DNA of 64,000 nt. Origin: SHZI01 sp963802215. Its GTDB lineage: Bacteria > Pseudomonadota > Gammaproteobacteria > Steroidobacterales > GCA-2729495. Below the pieces are notes generated by a model, which worked only from the letters and a program-made list of their open reading frames with translations, did no database searches and was not told where the DNA came from. Both the position numbers and the translations under genes were made by a program. Positions 23,026 to 33,268 of this stretch are shown here, one piece after another; positions within the stretch are counted from its first letter, which is position 1; every line of letters begins with the position of its first letter. The stretch spans positions 1,240,001 through 1,304,000 of the forward strand of contig CAWDHQ010000001.1 of assembly GCA_963802215.1 (NCBI GenBank), read 5' to 3'.

Positions 23026-24123
23026 CTAGCTGCGCGGCCCCTCCACGATGGAGCGGACGGCCGCATCCCGCAGGTGAATCTCCTGCTGCGGGATCGCCAG
23101 CACGATGCCCTCCTGCCCGAAGGCCCGGTAGAGCGTGCAGTTGAGCTCGTGGAGAACGAGTCCGCGGTTGGCAGGATCCTCGATCCAGCACAGCATCTCG
23201 AATTCGACGCCGGAGCTGCCGAACTGGCGCAACCGCATCCGGGGCTCCGGCTCCGGGCAGACCTGCCGGTGTCCGTCTGCCGCGCCCAGCATGACGGTCA
23301 TGACCTTGTCGATGTCGGAACCGTAGGCCACCGAGATCGGCACGCGGAGCCGGTATTTGCGCTGCGGACTGCCCGATTCGTTGACGATCTTCGCCTTGCC
23401 CATCACGCCATTGGGAATGCTCACCTCCACGTCGTCCCGGGTGAGCAGGCGCGTGCTGCGCAGGCCGATGTGGGTTACCGCGCCCCGCTCGCCCGAGTCG
23501 AGGACGATGTAGTCACCGATCCCGTAGGGCTTGTCGGTGAGGATGGAGATCCCGGCGATGAGGTTGCCCAGCGTGTCCTGGGCGGCGAAGGACAGGGCCA
23601 GGCCGAGGATACCGGCCGATGCCACGAGGCCCGTGACGTTCACGTCCCAGGCCAGCAGGATGCCGTAGATGCCGGCCAGCCCAAGTACCACCACCATGGT
23701 GTTGCGCATCAGGGTCGCCGTGGTGGGCTGGGCGAACGCGGGCGGCGGCTGCCGGCGACCGAGGCCCGCGAGGATGACGCCGGTGGCGCGGACGCCGAAC
23801 ACCACCCAGATCAGGATCAGCAGGGTGTCGACGATGGCGTCCATCCGGCGCTCGACGCCGTCGCCGAGGTCGAAGGCGGACAACGCGATGAGCAGCCCGA
23901 GCAGCAGGATCGACGAGAACACCGGCTGGCGCGCGGCACGGACCAGCTGCTCCCCCGACTGGGCGGGCCACTGGCGGAACGCGTGCCGGACCAGCACCCC
24001 CGCAACCAGGTCCACGGCCACGGCCAGCAAGAGAAAGCCCGCCACCGCCGCGAGAATCTGCAGTACCGGCGCCGGGCCCAGGAAGGACAGCCAGCCGGCG
24101 AGCCAGTCACTGAGCTCCTGCAT
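23026..24123 (-). CDS. MscS-family mechanosensitive channel
   Basis: A 365-residue small-conductance channel. Four N-terminal hydrophobic helices (AAVAGFLLLAVAVDLVAGVL, SILLLGLLIALSAF, LLILIWVVFGVRATGVIL, MVVVLGLAGIYGILL) precede the pore helix and the MscS signature LGLALSFAAQDTLGNLIAG, then a beta domain and the C-terminal cytoplasmic cage. These channels release solutes on hypo-osmotic shock. Start 24123 is supported by GCGGAG. It lies 29 bp after lhr on the same strand and may be co-transcribed. Confidence 0.93.
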   Translation of the reverse strand: MQELSDWLAGWLSFLGPAPVLQILAAVAGFLLLAVAVDLVAGVLVRHAFRQWPAQSGEQLVRAARQPVFSSILLLGLLIALSAFDLGDGVERRMDAIVDTLLILIWVVFGVRATGVILAGLGRRQPPPAFAQPTTATLMRNTMVVVLGLAGIYGILLAWDVNVTGLVASAGILGLALSFAAQDTLGNLIAGISILTDKPYGIGDYIVLDSGERGAVTHIGLRSTRLLTRDDVEVSIPNGVMGKAKIVNESGSPQRKYRLRVPISVAYGSDIDKVMTVMLGAADGHRQVCPEPEPRMRLRQFGSSGVEFEMLCWIEDPANRGLVLHELNCTLYRAFGQEGIVLAIPQQEIHLRDAAVRSIVEGPRS

Positions 24124-24152
24124 CACGTTCTCCGCAAGCCAGAGCTGGCAGT

Positions 24153-27100
24153 CTAACCCGCCAGGCCCGGGCCCTCGACATAGCTGGACGGCGCGCTGGC
24201 CCGGGCCAGCGAGTTCCGTGCCGCCCATTCGCCCTGCGCATCGGGCGTGCCCAGCCAGTGGAACTCACCGTGCAGCCAGGCCGCCACCGGCACGCCGTTC
24301 CGGTAGAGCACCCGGTTCCGGAGCTGCGCCGGCACCTTCTCGCCGGGCGTCACGATACCCGTGAGATTCAGCGGATCGGCAGCCGACAGGATCACCTGGC
24401 TGTCCTGGTTGCCCGCGTGGCGAACCTCGCGCAGCCGGTCGACCGCCTCCGGCAGGGCGAACTGCTCGCCACCGAACCCTGCAACGAAGCGCCCGCCACG
24501 GATCTCGCCGCGGGCCTCGAGCCGGCGGAAGGCATGGGCCAGCTCCCGCCAGGGCGGCAGGAAGCGCGCCTCCCGCTGGAGGACCGACCGGAAGACGATG
24601 CCGTAGCGCTCGAGCAGGACGAGCGCGACGCGCTCCACCGCTGCCCGCCGCAGCTTCCTGGTGTCGCCACCGGCCTCGAGTGGCGCCATCACCAGGGACC
24701 AGCGGCCCGCGGGGGGCGGCACCGGACGGCCCCAGGGCCGGCGCCCGGCCTCGCGACGGAGCGCCACCGGGACGAGGAGCGTGCGCAATCCGGAGAAGCC
24801 ATCCCCGCTGGCGAGACCCAGGGCGATCAGCTCGCGCAGTCCCGCCTCCACCGCATTGGCGGGCAGGCCGGTGGCGCGCTGGAGATCCGTGAAGAACACC
24901 GCACCCTGGCGCTCCAACGCCGTGTGGACGGCGGCGGCATTCGCCGACAGGGCTTCGGCAGGCGCGCCGGGCGGCAGCAGGCACTGCCACCCGTCGAGAT
25001 CCTGCCGCTCCACGAACAGGATCGGCGTCGAGCGGATCGGTCCCTGCCGCCGCAGGCCCGCTTCCGGCGGTGGGCGCAGCCAGAGAAACTCGCCGCCCGC
25101 GAGCAGCTGGTCGAGGGCTGCCGGATGGAAGTCGCGGAGGCGCGCGGGCAGCAGGCTGGCCTCCCACGCGGCAGCCGGCGCGGGAAAGCCCGCCAGCCGG
25201 CGGAGCGCCGTCGGTAACGGCTCCGGCCCGCTGGGGCCGTCGTCGCCCAGCTGGTGCCAGCGCAGGAGGAAGCGCATGTAGGCGGCCGGACTCACCGGCT
25301 CCACCGACCGGCGCAGGGTCGTCAGGGTGTAGCGGTGAATGCGGGCGAGCAGGCGCCGGTCGCACCACTCCTCCGCGGGCGCCGGGCTGCTGAAGCGGCC
25401 CCGCATCGCCTGGCCCTGCACCTCCAGCGCCAGCAACGCGATCTCCGCGTCCGTAACCGCAACGCCCAGCGGCGCGGCCAGCGCGGCCGCCGTCACCGGT
25501 CCCAGGGTCTCCAGCCGGCTGCGCAGCAGCTCGCACAGGGACTGCTCCCGGCTTTCGGCGTCGCTGCGCCGGCCCGCGTGGGCCGCACTGATCGGCGGGT
25601 CTGCCTGCAGGTCGGGGCGAACGAGCTGCAGCTGGGCGAGCCGCTCGGCGCTGACCCAGAGCGGCTGGCCGCCGGGGGCGCCGACGACGGTCGCCCGGCG
25701 CGCGGCGAGCAGCGGTGCCAGCAACGCGGCCCAGGCCACGCGGTCGGCGGGACGGATCTCGGGCACGGCGAGGAACCCGGCTAGGGTCAGCGCGTCGTGC
25801 AGCTCGTCCGGCGTCCGGGCCTCGGGCCAGGCTTCCGCGCACACCTGGCGGATGGCATCCGGGTCGAGCCGGCCGATCGTCGCAGCCTCCTCGGGATCGA
25901 GCAGGTTCCGGGTGCGGATCGCCCGCGTGCGGCGCTCTTCGGCCGGGGCGTCGTCGAGGAAAGCGTAGGGCCGCGCGCTGATGATCTCCTGGGCCAGGGG
26001 AGACGGCGTCGCGAGCTCCCGCGTGAGGATCTCCACCTGGCCGGCGGCAAGGTCCCGGAGCAGCGCCTCGAGCCCGTTCACGTCCATGAGCTCGTTCAGG
26101 CAGTCGTCGAGCGTCTGGTGGACGAGCGGGTGATCGGGCACCTGCCGGTCGCCGGCGATGTTCTCGGCGCAGGCCACCTGGTCGGGGAACACCAGGGCGA
26201 GCAGGTCGTCGGAATCGCTGCGCTGGAACTGCGGCGGCACCTTCCGTCCATTGCGGTACCGGCGGATGGCGAGGGCGGTGGTCGCCACCCAGCGCCAGCG
26301 GGTGGGGAACATCGGCGCCTGCAGCGTGGCCTGCGTCAGCACGTCCCGCACGGTCTCGGCGCGCAGGTAGCCCCGGATCTCCTCCAGCGGGAAGCTGTGG
26401 GTGGGCCCGAGCGACAGCACGATGCTGTCCTCGAGAGCCGCCGCCTGCAGCTCGAAGTTGAACTGGCGGCAGAAGCGCTTGCGGAGGGCGAGGCCCCAGG
26501 CCCGGTTCAGCCGGGAGCCGAAGGGCGAGTGGATGACCAGGTGCGTGTCCCCCACCTCGTCGAAGAAGCGCTCGAAGATCAGCGTGCGGCGGGTGGGCAG
26601 CACCCCGAGCGCGGCCCGGGCCGAGGCGAGGTAGGCCGTGAGCTGCTCGCTGGCGGCGGGCGGCACGTGCAGCGTGGACTCTAGCCAGCCGCGCACGGCG
26701 CCCTCGCCGTCCGCCAGCAGCAGGTCCACCTGCTCCCGCAGCCGGGATACCGCTGCCGAGAGCTCGTCGGTGCGGCCTGGCGCCTCGCCGAACCAGAACG
26801 GGATGTTCGGCGGCTGGCCATGGGCGTCTTCCACGTAGACGCGCCCGGTCTCCACCTTCCGGATCCGGTAGGACGTGTTGCCGAGCTGGAAGATGTCGCC
26901 CGGGACGCTCTCGAAGGCGAAGTCCTCGTTGAGCGTGCCGATGGGCAGGTTCTCCGGCACCAGCACCACGTCGTAGTCGAACTGGTCCGGGATGGTGCCG
27001 CCGTTGGTGATGGCGGTGAGCCGCGCCCCGGGGCGGGCCCGCAGCCGCTGGTTCACCGCGTCGTAGTGGATGTGTGCGGCGCGCCGGCCGCGCGCGGTGT

Positions 27101-28478
27101 TGTAGCCGTCGGCCAGCGTGTGCACGACCGAATCGAAGGCGGCCCGGGTGAGGTCGCGGTACGGCCAGGCGCGGCGCACGAGGGCGTAGAGGTCGTCGGT
27201 GCGCCACTCGGCCATCCCGACCTCGGCCACGATCTGCTGGGCCAGTGCGTCGAGGGACGCGCCCTTGAGGCTCAGCGCGTCCAGCTCCTCCCGGCGCACG
27301 GCGTCGAGCAACGCCACGCATTCCACCAGGTCGTCCCGGGACACGGGGAACAGCCGGCCCTTCGGCACGCGGTCGACGCCGTGGCCCGAGCGGCCCACCC
27401 GCTGCAGCAGCGTGGCAATGCTCCGGGGCGACGCGATCTGGCAGACGAGGTCCACGTCGCCGATGTCGATGCCCAGCTCCAGCGATGCCGTGGCGACCAG
27501 CGCCCGTAATTTGCCGGCCTTGAGGCGGTCCTCCGCGTCGAGGCGGTGCTCCCGGGCGAGGCTGCCATGGTGGGACGTGACCGCGTCCTCGCCGAGCCGC
27601 TCCGCCAGGTGCCGCGCGGCCCGCTCGGCGAGCCGCCGGGTGTTGACGAAGATGAGGGTGGTGCGGTGTTCCCGCACCAGTTCGGCGAGCCGGTCGTAGA
27701 TCTCGGACCAGACTTCGTTGGACATGACCGGCGCGAGGGGTGATGCGGGCATCTCGATGGCGAGGTCCCGCTTCCGGGTGAAGCCGGCGTCGACGATCTC
27801 GCAGGCGGGAGCACCGTCACGGTCCCGGTTGCCCACCAGGAACCCGGCCATGCGCTCCATCGGCTTCTGGGTCGCCGAGATGCCGATGCGCACGGGCTCC
27901 TCCGGGCACAACGACGCGAGCCTCTCGAGGGACAGGGCCAGGTGGGCGCCGCGCTTGGCGTCGGCCACCGCGTGCAGCTCGTCGAGGATAACCGTCCGGA
28001 CCGTGGCCAGCATCCGGCGCCCGGAGACCGACGTGAGCAGGATGAACAGCGACTCCGGCGTCGTGACGAGGATGTGGGGCGGCGTCCGGCGCATGCGCGC
28101 CCGTTCCACCTGCGGGGTGTCGCCGGTGCGCACCGCCGTGCGGATCTCCACGTCCTCGAACACCGAGAACCGCTCGCGGATGCCGGCCAGCGGCTCGTCC
28201 AGGTTCTTCCGGATGTCGTTGGACAACGCCTTCAGCGGCGACACGTAGAGCACCCGGGTCTCGTCGGGCAGCCCGCCCAGGGCGACGCCCTCCTTCACCA
28301 GGGCGTCGATGGCCGCCAGGAACGCGGCGAGGGTCTTGCCCGAGCCCGTCGGCGCGGCCAGCAGGGTGTGCCGGCCGGCCTGGATGGCCGGCCAGGCCCG
28401 GGCCTGGACGGGGGTCGGCGCGCCGAAACGGTCGCGGAACCAGCCGGCGACGGCAGGGTGGAATTCGGTCGGGGGCAT
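24153..28478 (-). CDS. lhr: Lhr-type superfamily 2 ATP-dependent helicase
   Basis: A 1441-residue helicase, near the size of E. coli Lhr (about 1540). RecA1 has Walker A PTGSGKT (43-49) and the DELH box (166-169); RecA2 has SHHGSLARE, ATASLELGIDIG and the arginine finger motif QRVGRSGHG (359-367). The Lhr-specific winged-helix and beta-barrel domains follow to about 900, then a long C-terminal extension seen in bacterial long-form Lhr, proposed to act in DNA repair with nuclease or glycosylase partners. Ahead of the ATG is TATAGT with a 6-nt spacer and immediately a REP-like unit, so the transcript is probably leaderless. Confidence 0.95.
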   Translation of the reverse strand: MPPTEFHPAVAGWFRDRFGAPTPVQARAWPAIQAGRHTLLAAPTGSGKTLAAFLAAIDALVKEGVALGGLPDETRVLYVSPLKALSNDIRKNLDEPLAGIRERFSVFEDVEIRTAVRTGDTPQVERARMRRTPPHILVTTPESLFILLTSVSGRRMLATVRTVILDELHAVADAKRGAHLALSLERLASLCPEEPVRIGISATQKPMERMAGFLVGNRDRDGAPACEIVDAGFTRKRDLAIEMPASPLAPVMSNEVWSEIYDRLAELVREHRTTLIFVNTRRLAERAARHLAERLGEDAVTSHHGSLAREHRLDAEDRLKAGKLRALVATASLELGIDIGDVDLVCQIASPRSIATLLQRVGRSGHGVDRVPKGRLFPVSRDDLVECVALLDAVRREELDALSLKGASLDALAQQIVAEVGMAEWRTDDLYALVRRAWPYRDLTRAAFDSVVHTLADGYNTARGRRAAHIHYDAVNQRLRARPGARLTAITNGGTIPDQFDYDVVLVPENLPIGTLNEDFAFESVPGDIFQLGNTSYRIRKVETGRVYVEDAHGQPPNIPFWFGEAPGRTDELSAAVSRLREQVDLLLADGEGAVRGWLESTLHVPPAASEQLTAYLASARAALGVLPTRRTLIFERFFDEVGDTHLVIHSPFGSRLNRAWGLALRKRFCRQFNFELQAAALEDSIVLSLGPTHSFPLEEIRGYLRAETVRDVLTQATLQAPMFPTRWRWVATTALAIRRYRNGRKVPPQFQRSDSDDLLALVFPDQVACAENIAGDRQVPDHPLVHQTLDDCLNELMDVNGLEALLRDLAAGQVEILTRELATPSPLAQEIISARPYAFLDDAPAEERRTRAIRTRNLLDPEEAATIGRLDPDAIRQVCAEAWPEARTPDELHDALTLAGFLAVPEIRPADRVAWAALLAPLLAARRATVVGAPGGQPLWVSAERLAQLQLVRPDLQADPPISAAHAGRRSDAESREQSLCELLRSRLETLGPVTAAALAAPLGVAVTDAEIALLALEVQGQAMRGRFSSPAPAEEWCDRRLLARIHRYTLTTLRRSVEPVSPAAYMRFLLRWHQLGDDGPSGPEPLPTALRRLAGFPAPAAAWEASLLPARLRDFHPAALDQLLAGGEFLWLRPPPEAGLRRQGPIRSTPILFVERQDLDGWQCLLPPGAPAEALSANAAAVHTALERQGAVFFTDLQRATGLPANAVEAGLRELIALGLASGDGFSGLRTLLVPVALRREAGRRPWGRPVPPPAGRWSLVMAPLEAGGDTRKLRRAAVERVALVLLERYGIVFRSVLQREARFLPPWRELAHAFRRLEARGEIRGGRFVAGFGGEQFALPEAVDRLREVRHAGNQDSQVILSAADPLNLTGIVTPGEKVPAQLRNRVLYRNGVPVAAWLHGEFHWLGTPDAQGEWAARNSLARASAPSSYVEGPGLAG

Positions 28479-28484
28479 GCCCCA

Positions 28485-28490
28485 ACTATA
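28485..28490 (-). promoter_or_regulatory. -10-like box TATAGT, 6 nt before the lhr start
   Basis: Minus strand: TATAGT, TGGGGC, ATG. The upstream 23 bp are REP-like unit 9, so any -35 contact would lie within the repeat. Confidence 0.5.
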
Positions 28491-28492
28491 GT

Positions 28493-28515
28493 GTAGGAGC
28501 GGCTTCAGCCGCGAC
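28493..28515 (+). repeat. REP-like hairpin unit 9, immediately upstream of lhr
   Basis: Perfect GTAGGAGC...GCGAC copy, rightward, 14 bp from the lhr start codon. It gives no stop codon; it lies between lhr and the outer-membrane protein gene. Confidence 0.9.
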
Positions 28516-28536
28516 CAGCGCGACCGGCGACGACCC

Positions 28537-29193
28537 TCAGAACCGCCAGCTGAGCCCGAGGCTGACGACCGGGTAGAGGTCGTACTTGTCGAAGTCGTCC
28601 TCCAGCTCGGCCTCTTCCTCCGCGATGGCCAGCTGCAGGGCCGGATCGCCGCTCAGGGTGCCCCCCGTGGACGTCAGTTCGATGTCCGGCGAGTCCTGGA
28701 ACAGCACGCCGAGGTCCAGGCTCCAGGCGAGGCCGCGGTCGGCCCTGCCCCACAGCCAGCCGGCCCCCAGGAATGGGGCCGAGCTGCCGAATTCCGCCGT
28801 GGCCCGCAGCGTGCCGACCTGCTCCTCGGTGAACGTGAAGCCACCGATGTCGAAGGTCCCGCCCGGGCCGGGGACGCCGGTGCCGTCGAGGCCGTTGTCC
28901 GTGGCGAACCAGCCGCCGCTGACGCGGAACCCGCCGGCGAAGGGATGCCAGTCCAGGTAAGCGCCCACGTTGGAGAGATCCAGCTCGCCGTCGTAGCGGA
29001 TGCCGTTCTCCTCGCCGTCCCGGTCGAAGGAGAAGGCGTACCCGCCCAGGCGGACGCCGAGGCGCTCGTTGAACGCGTAGCCCGCTTCGGCGCCGAAGCC
29101 CAGCGTGCCCGCCGCGCCGCCCAGCGAGAAGTCGCCGGCTTGCGCCGGGAGCGTGCTGCCCGCCAGCAGCAACAATGCCGCCATCCTGCCCAT
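28537..29193 (-). CDS. Outer-membrane beta-barrel protein (OmpW/OmpA-barrel-like)
   Basis: A 218-residue protein with a signal peptide (MAALLLLAGSTLPAQAG), alternating amphipathic strands (LGVRLGGYAFSF, NVGAYLDWHPF, FRVSGGWFATD, VGTLRATAEFG) and a C-terminal phenylalanine in VVSLGLSWRF, the usual barrel-assembly signal. An acidic loop (AIAEEEAELEDDFDKYD) precedes the last strand. GGGGAGGGG precedes ATG 29193. Small barrels of this kind are often annotated as uncharacterised outer-membrane proteins; no ligand is evident. Confidence 0.8.
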   Translation of the reverse strand: MGRMAALLLLAGSTLPAQAGDFSLGGAAGTLGFGAEAGYAFNERLGVRLGGYAFSFDRDGEENGIRYDGELDLSNVGAYLDWHPFAGGFRVSGGWFATDNGLDGTGVPGPGGTFDIGGFTFTEEQVGTLRATAEFGSSAPFLGAGWLWGRADRGLAWSLDLGVLFQDSPDIELTSTGGTLSGDPALQLAIAEEEAELEDDFDKYDLYPVVSLGLSWRF

Positions 29194-29275
29194 CGACCCC
29201 CTCCCCTTTGCTGCCCGGGGGCAGGTTCCGGGATTCGCCGGGCCGGCGCCGTGACTGGCGCCACAGATACGCGGG

Positions 29276-29824
29276 TCAGCGGCCGTAGGTGGCCATGAGC
29301 TCCGCCACGGCGATGGTATTGGCATTCACGTTGAAGCCCACCATCGCTGCCGTGGCGCCGGACGGCAGGTCCAGCCTTTCCGTCTTCAGCGCGTGGAGGC
29401 GGAAGTAGTAGCGGTGGGGCTTGTCGCCGGGCGGCGGGCAGGGGCCACCGTAGCCGGGAGCGCCGAAGTCGGTATTGCCCTGGACGACGCCCGCGGGCAT
29501 GAGGTTCGACCCGGGATCGCCGGCCCGGGACGGGAGCGACTGCAGGTTGGCCGGCAGGTTCCAGACCACCCAGTGCCACCAGCCGCTGCCGGTGGGCGCG
29601 TCCGGGTCATGGACCATCAGCGCGAAGCTCATCGTGCCGGCCGGCGGGTTGCGCCAGCTCAAGGACGGCGACACGTTGCCGCCCGTGCAGCCGAAGCCGT
29701 TGTAGACCTGGGCGGCGGCGATGGGCTGGCCGGGCACGATATCGGGGCTGATCAGTCGGAACTGATCGTCAGCCGCCTGGGCTGTGCCAACAATCAACGA
29801 AAACACCATAATCAGCCTACGCAT
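29276..29824 (-). CDS. Exported PEBP-family protein (YbhB/YbcL-like)
   Basis: A 182-residue phosphatidylethanolamine-binding protein homologue with a signal peptide (LIMVFSLIVGTAQA). Family signatures are NVSPSLSWRNPPAGTMSFAL, MVHDPDAPTGSGWWHWVVWNLPA, GYGGPCPPPGDKPHRYYFRL and ALK near the end. Start 29824 is preferred over 29836 because GGAG lies 7 nt upstream. Bacterial members have no firmly established role. Single gene between two hypotheticals. Confidence 0.92.
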   Translation of the reverse strand: MRRLIMVFSLIVGTAQAADDQFRLISPDIVPGQPIAAAQVYNGFGCTGGNVSPSLSWRNPPAGTMSFALMVHDPDAPTGSGWWHWVVWNLPANLQSLPSRAGDPGSNLMPAGVVQGNTDFGAPGYGGPCPPPGDKPHRYYFRLHALKTERLDLPSGATAAMVGFNVNANTIAVAELMATYGR

Positions 29825-29887
29825 TGTCGACTCCATTCTTGACCAGGCGGCGGCGACCGCGCAAAGACCTACTAGCGATAGAAAACA

Positions 29888-30520
29888 CTAGTCATTGATG
29901 AATGCGATCTGCATACCGCGCTTCCATGTGAACGTTACAGGAGGGAACGTCACGCGATGGCCATCTATCATCAATGCGGGCCACTGCACTAAATGGGAGC
30001 GAGACTCACCAATGTCCACAGTGACGCGAATCTCAGCGTACTGATCCAGCGCCAGCCAGATGTCACCATCACGTAGTGCGACAGGAGCTGGGCCGCGGGA
30101 CGTTCCGTATTGACCGCGCGTCACCAGAATCTCCTTGACCCCTTCTGAGGACCCATTGACGAGGATTGCATTCGGATCCTCCCCCTCCTCCAGGCCAATG
30201 GCGACGGGCTGGACATTGGCCCGCGCCTTGTCGCGCGCGTCAGCCAGGAGACTGGTATCTCCGGCCACTCGCAACGGCTGAATATTTAGGATAAATGTCG
30301 TCGCCTCTCCGGGTCGACCGCTGGCCGAGAATGCGAACTGCGCGCCCCCGCGCTCCAGGTACCAGACTGGCGCAGCCGAAGTAAGTGTTGAATGACTACT
30401 GCGACTTCCCTCCGTGGCCTCCGGCAGGAAAAATGCCCGCGTGTAGGGAAAACATCCGCCAAGGACGCTCGCCACAGCTACTAGGGTCAGCGAGGCACGG
30501 AAGAACGTGTCACCGCTCAT
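29888..30520 (-). CDS. Hypothetical lipoprotein
   Basis: A 210-residue protein with a lipoprotein signal (FRASLTLVAVASVLGGC). The mature part has several beta-strand-like segments, VRVTVDIGESRSHLVQWPAL and VTFPPVTFTWKRGMQIAFIND, but no recognised domain. Base composition is lower in GC than in neighbours, and it sits next to a toxin-antitoxin pair, so it belongs to an accessory patch. ATG 30520 is chosen in place of an upstream start that overlaps the antitoxin gene. No function assigned. Confidence 0.7.
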   Translation of the reverse strand: MSGDTFFRASLTLVAVASVLGGCFPYTRAFFLPEATEGSRSSHSTLTSAAPVWYLERGGAQFAFSASGRPGEATTFILNIQPLRVAGDTSLLADARDKARANVQPVAIGLEEGEDPNAILVNGSSEGVKEILVTRGQYGTSRGPAPVALRDGDIWLALDQYAEIRVTVDIGESRSHLVQWPALMIDGHRVTFPPVTFTWKRGMQIAFIND

Positions 30521-30549
30521 TGAAGGTTCCGCCTCTGCTAGGGCCGCCG

Positions 30550-30837
30550 TCACGCTACCTTAAGAACCAATCGCCTGCCACAGGCAGCAACGTACTTGCG
30601 GACCGTTGCGATCGACGGGGAGTGCCGGCCCGTGGCGAGGGCGCGCTCGAGACGCGCGACGGCGGGCGCCTGGGTGCCCATTCGCTCGGCCAACTGGGCC
30701 TGGGTAAGCCCGGCCTCGCGACGGGCCTTCAGGAGAGCATCCAGCAAGACGCCCTCCTCCCGCTCGATCCGTTCGACTTCAGCCCGGACCCCGGGGCGTC
30801 GAAGGAGCTTCCGCACAACCTGATCATGCTTTTTCAT
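30550..30837 (-). CDS. higA: HigA-type antitoxin (XRE family)
   Basis: A 95-residue helix-turn-helix protein. The XRE domain (about 40-70) reads RREAGLTQAQLAERMGTQAPAVARLERAL. It overlaps the end of the toxin gene by 14 bp, in the toxin-first order of HigBA modules. HigA proteins neutralise HigB and repress their own promoter. A TAACA/TGTTA palindrome upstream of the toxin gene could be its operator. Confidence 0.85.
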   Translation of the reverse strand: MKKHDQVVRKLLRRPGVRAEVERIEREEGVLLDALLKARREAGLTQAQLAERMGTQAPAVARLERALATGRHSPSIATVRKYVAACGRRLVLKVA

Positions 30838-31159
30838 CTTTGAACTCCTTGAGCCGGCGGCGCGCGAGTATCATCTCCCGCCGCGGCGTCCGGGCGCTCC
30901 TCTTGATGAAACTGTGCAGCATTACGATTCGCCTGTCAGCCGCGGTGCAGAAAAATACCCTGGCAATCCCCGCCGCACCCTTTAGCCGCAACTCAAACAA
31001 GCCACCGCCAAGGGCCTTCGTATGCGGCTCGCCCAGATCGGGACCAAGAGCAACCATTCGCCTCGTCAGCACCACATACCGGGCGGCGAGGGTATCGGGC
31101 AACGACAGTATCGCCTCTGCCACAGGATCGCTGAAGTAGGTGATTGTGTACTCGGTCAT
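30824..31159 (-). CDS. higB: HigB/RelE-family toxin (phage-derived Gp49-like)
   Basis: A 111-residue RelE-superfamily mRNA-interferase candidate. Family cues are PHTKALGGGLFELRLKGAAGIARVFFC, followed by IVMLHSFIKRSARTP and a basic C-terminal helix (REMILARRRLKEF). HigB toxins cleave mRNA on the ribosome. First gene of a two-gene module; no obvious damage. Confidence 0.88.
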   Translation of the reverse strand: MTEYTITYFSDPVAEAILSLPDTLAARYVVLTRRMVALGPDLGEPHTKALGGGLFELRLKGAAGIARVFFCTAADRRIVMLHSFIKRSARTPRREMILARRRLKEFKDEKA

Positions 31160-31315
31160 GGACGAATAACAAATATGTTACGTCACGGGAAAGAATCAGA
31201 CGGCATGCTGCCGACGCATGCCTCGACGATAACGTCGCCAGTTCGTCCGGCAGTAGTCTCACAAAGTGGTGTTTCCTCCCGGAAATGGGCGACGTCCGGA
31301 AGGCGATGAGGGCAG
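31160..31315. other. 156-bp lower-GC intergenic region upstream of higBA
   Basis: Between the higB start and the end of the acetoacetyl-CoA synthetase gene. Contains the TAACA palindrome; nothing else recognised. Confidence 0.5.
31167..31180. promoter_or_regulatory. Candidate HigA operator palindrome
   Basis: TAACA-AATA-TGTTA, 8 bp before the higB start codon, where HigA-type repressors bind their own promoters. Confidence 0.4.
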
Positions 31316-33241
<1,926 letters not shown>

Positions 33242-33254
33242 GGGTGGCGATTAT

Positions 33255-33268
33255 GTAGGAGCTCCTAC
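33255..33268. repeat. REP-like hairpin unit 10 (collapsed), supplies the moaA stop
   Basis: The perfect palindrome GTAGGAGCTCCTAC looks like a REP-like unit that lost its central stem-loop. The TAG at 33265-33267 ends moaA. Confidence 0.6.

Noticed and set aside
24258..28496. Long plus-strand and second minus-strand frames (for example 1018 codons at 24265-27321) within lhr
   Set aside because: They are Arg/Pro/Gly/Ala-rich products of GC-rich codon bias in another frame and have no domain; lhr explains the region.
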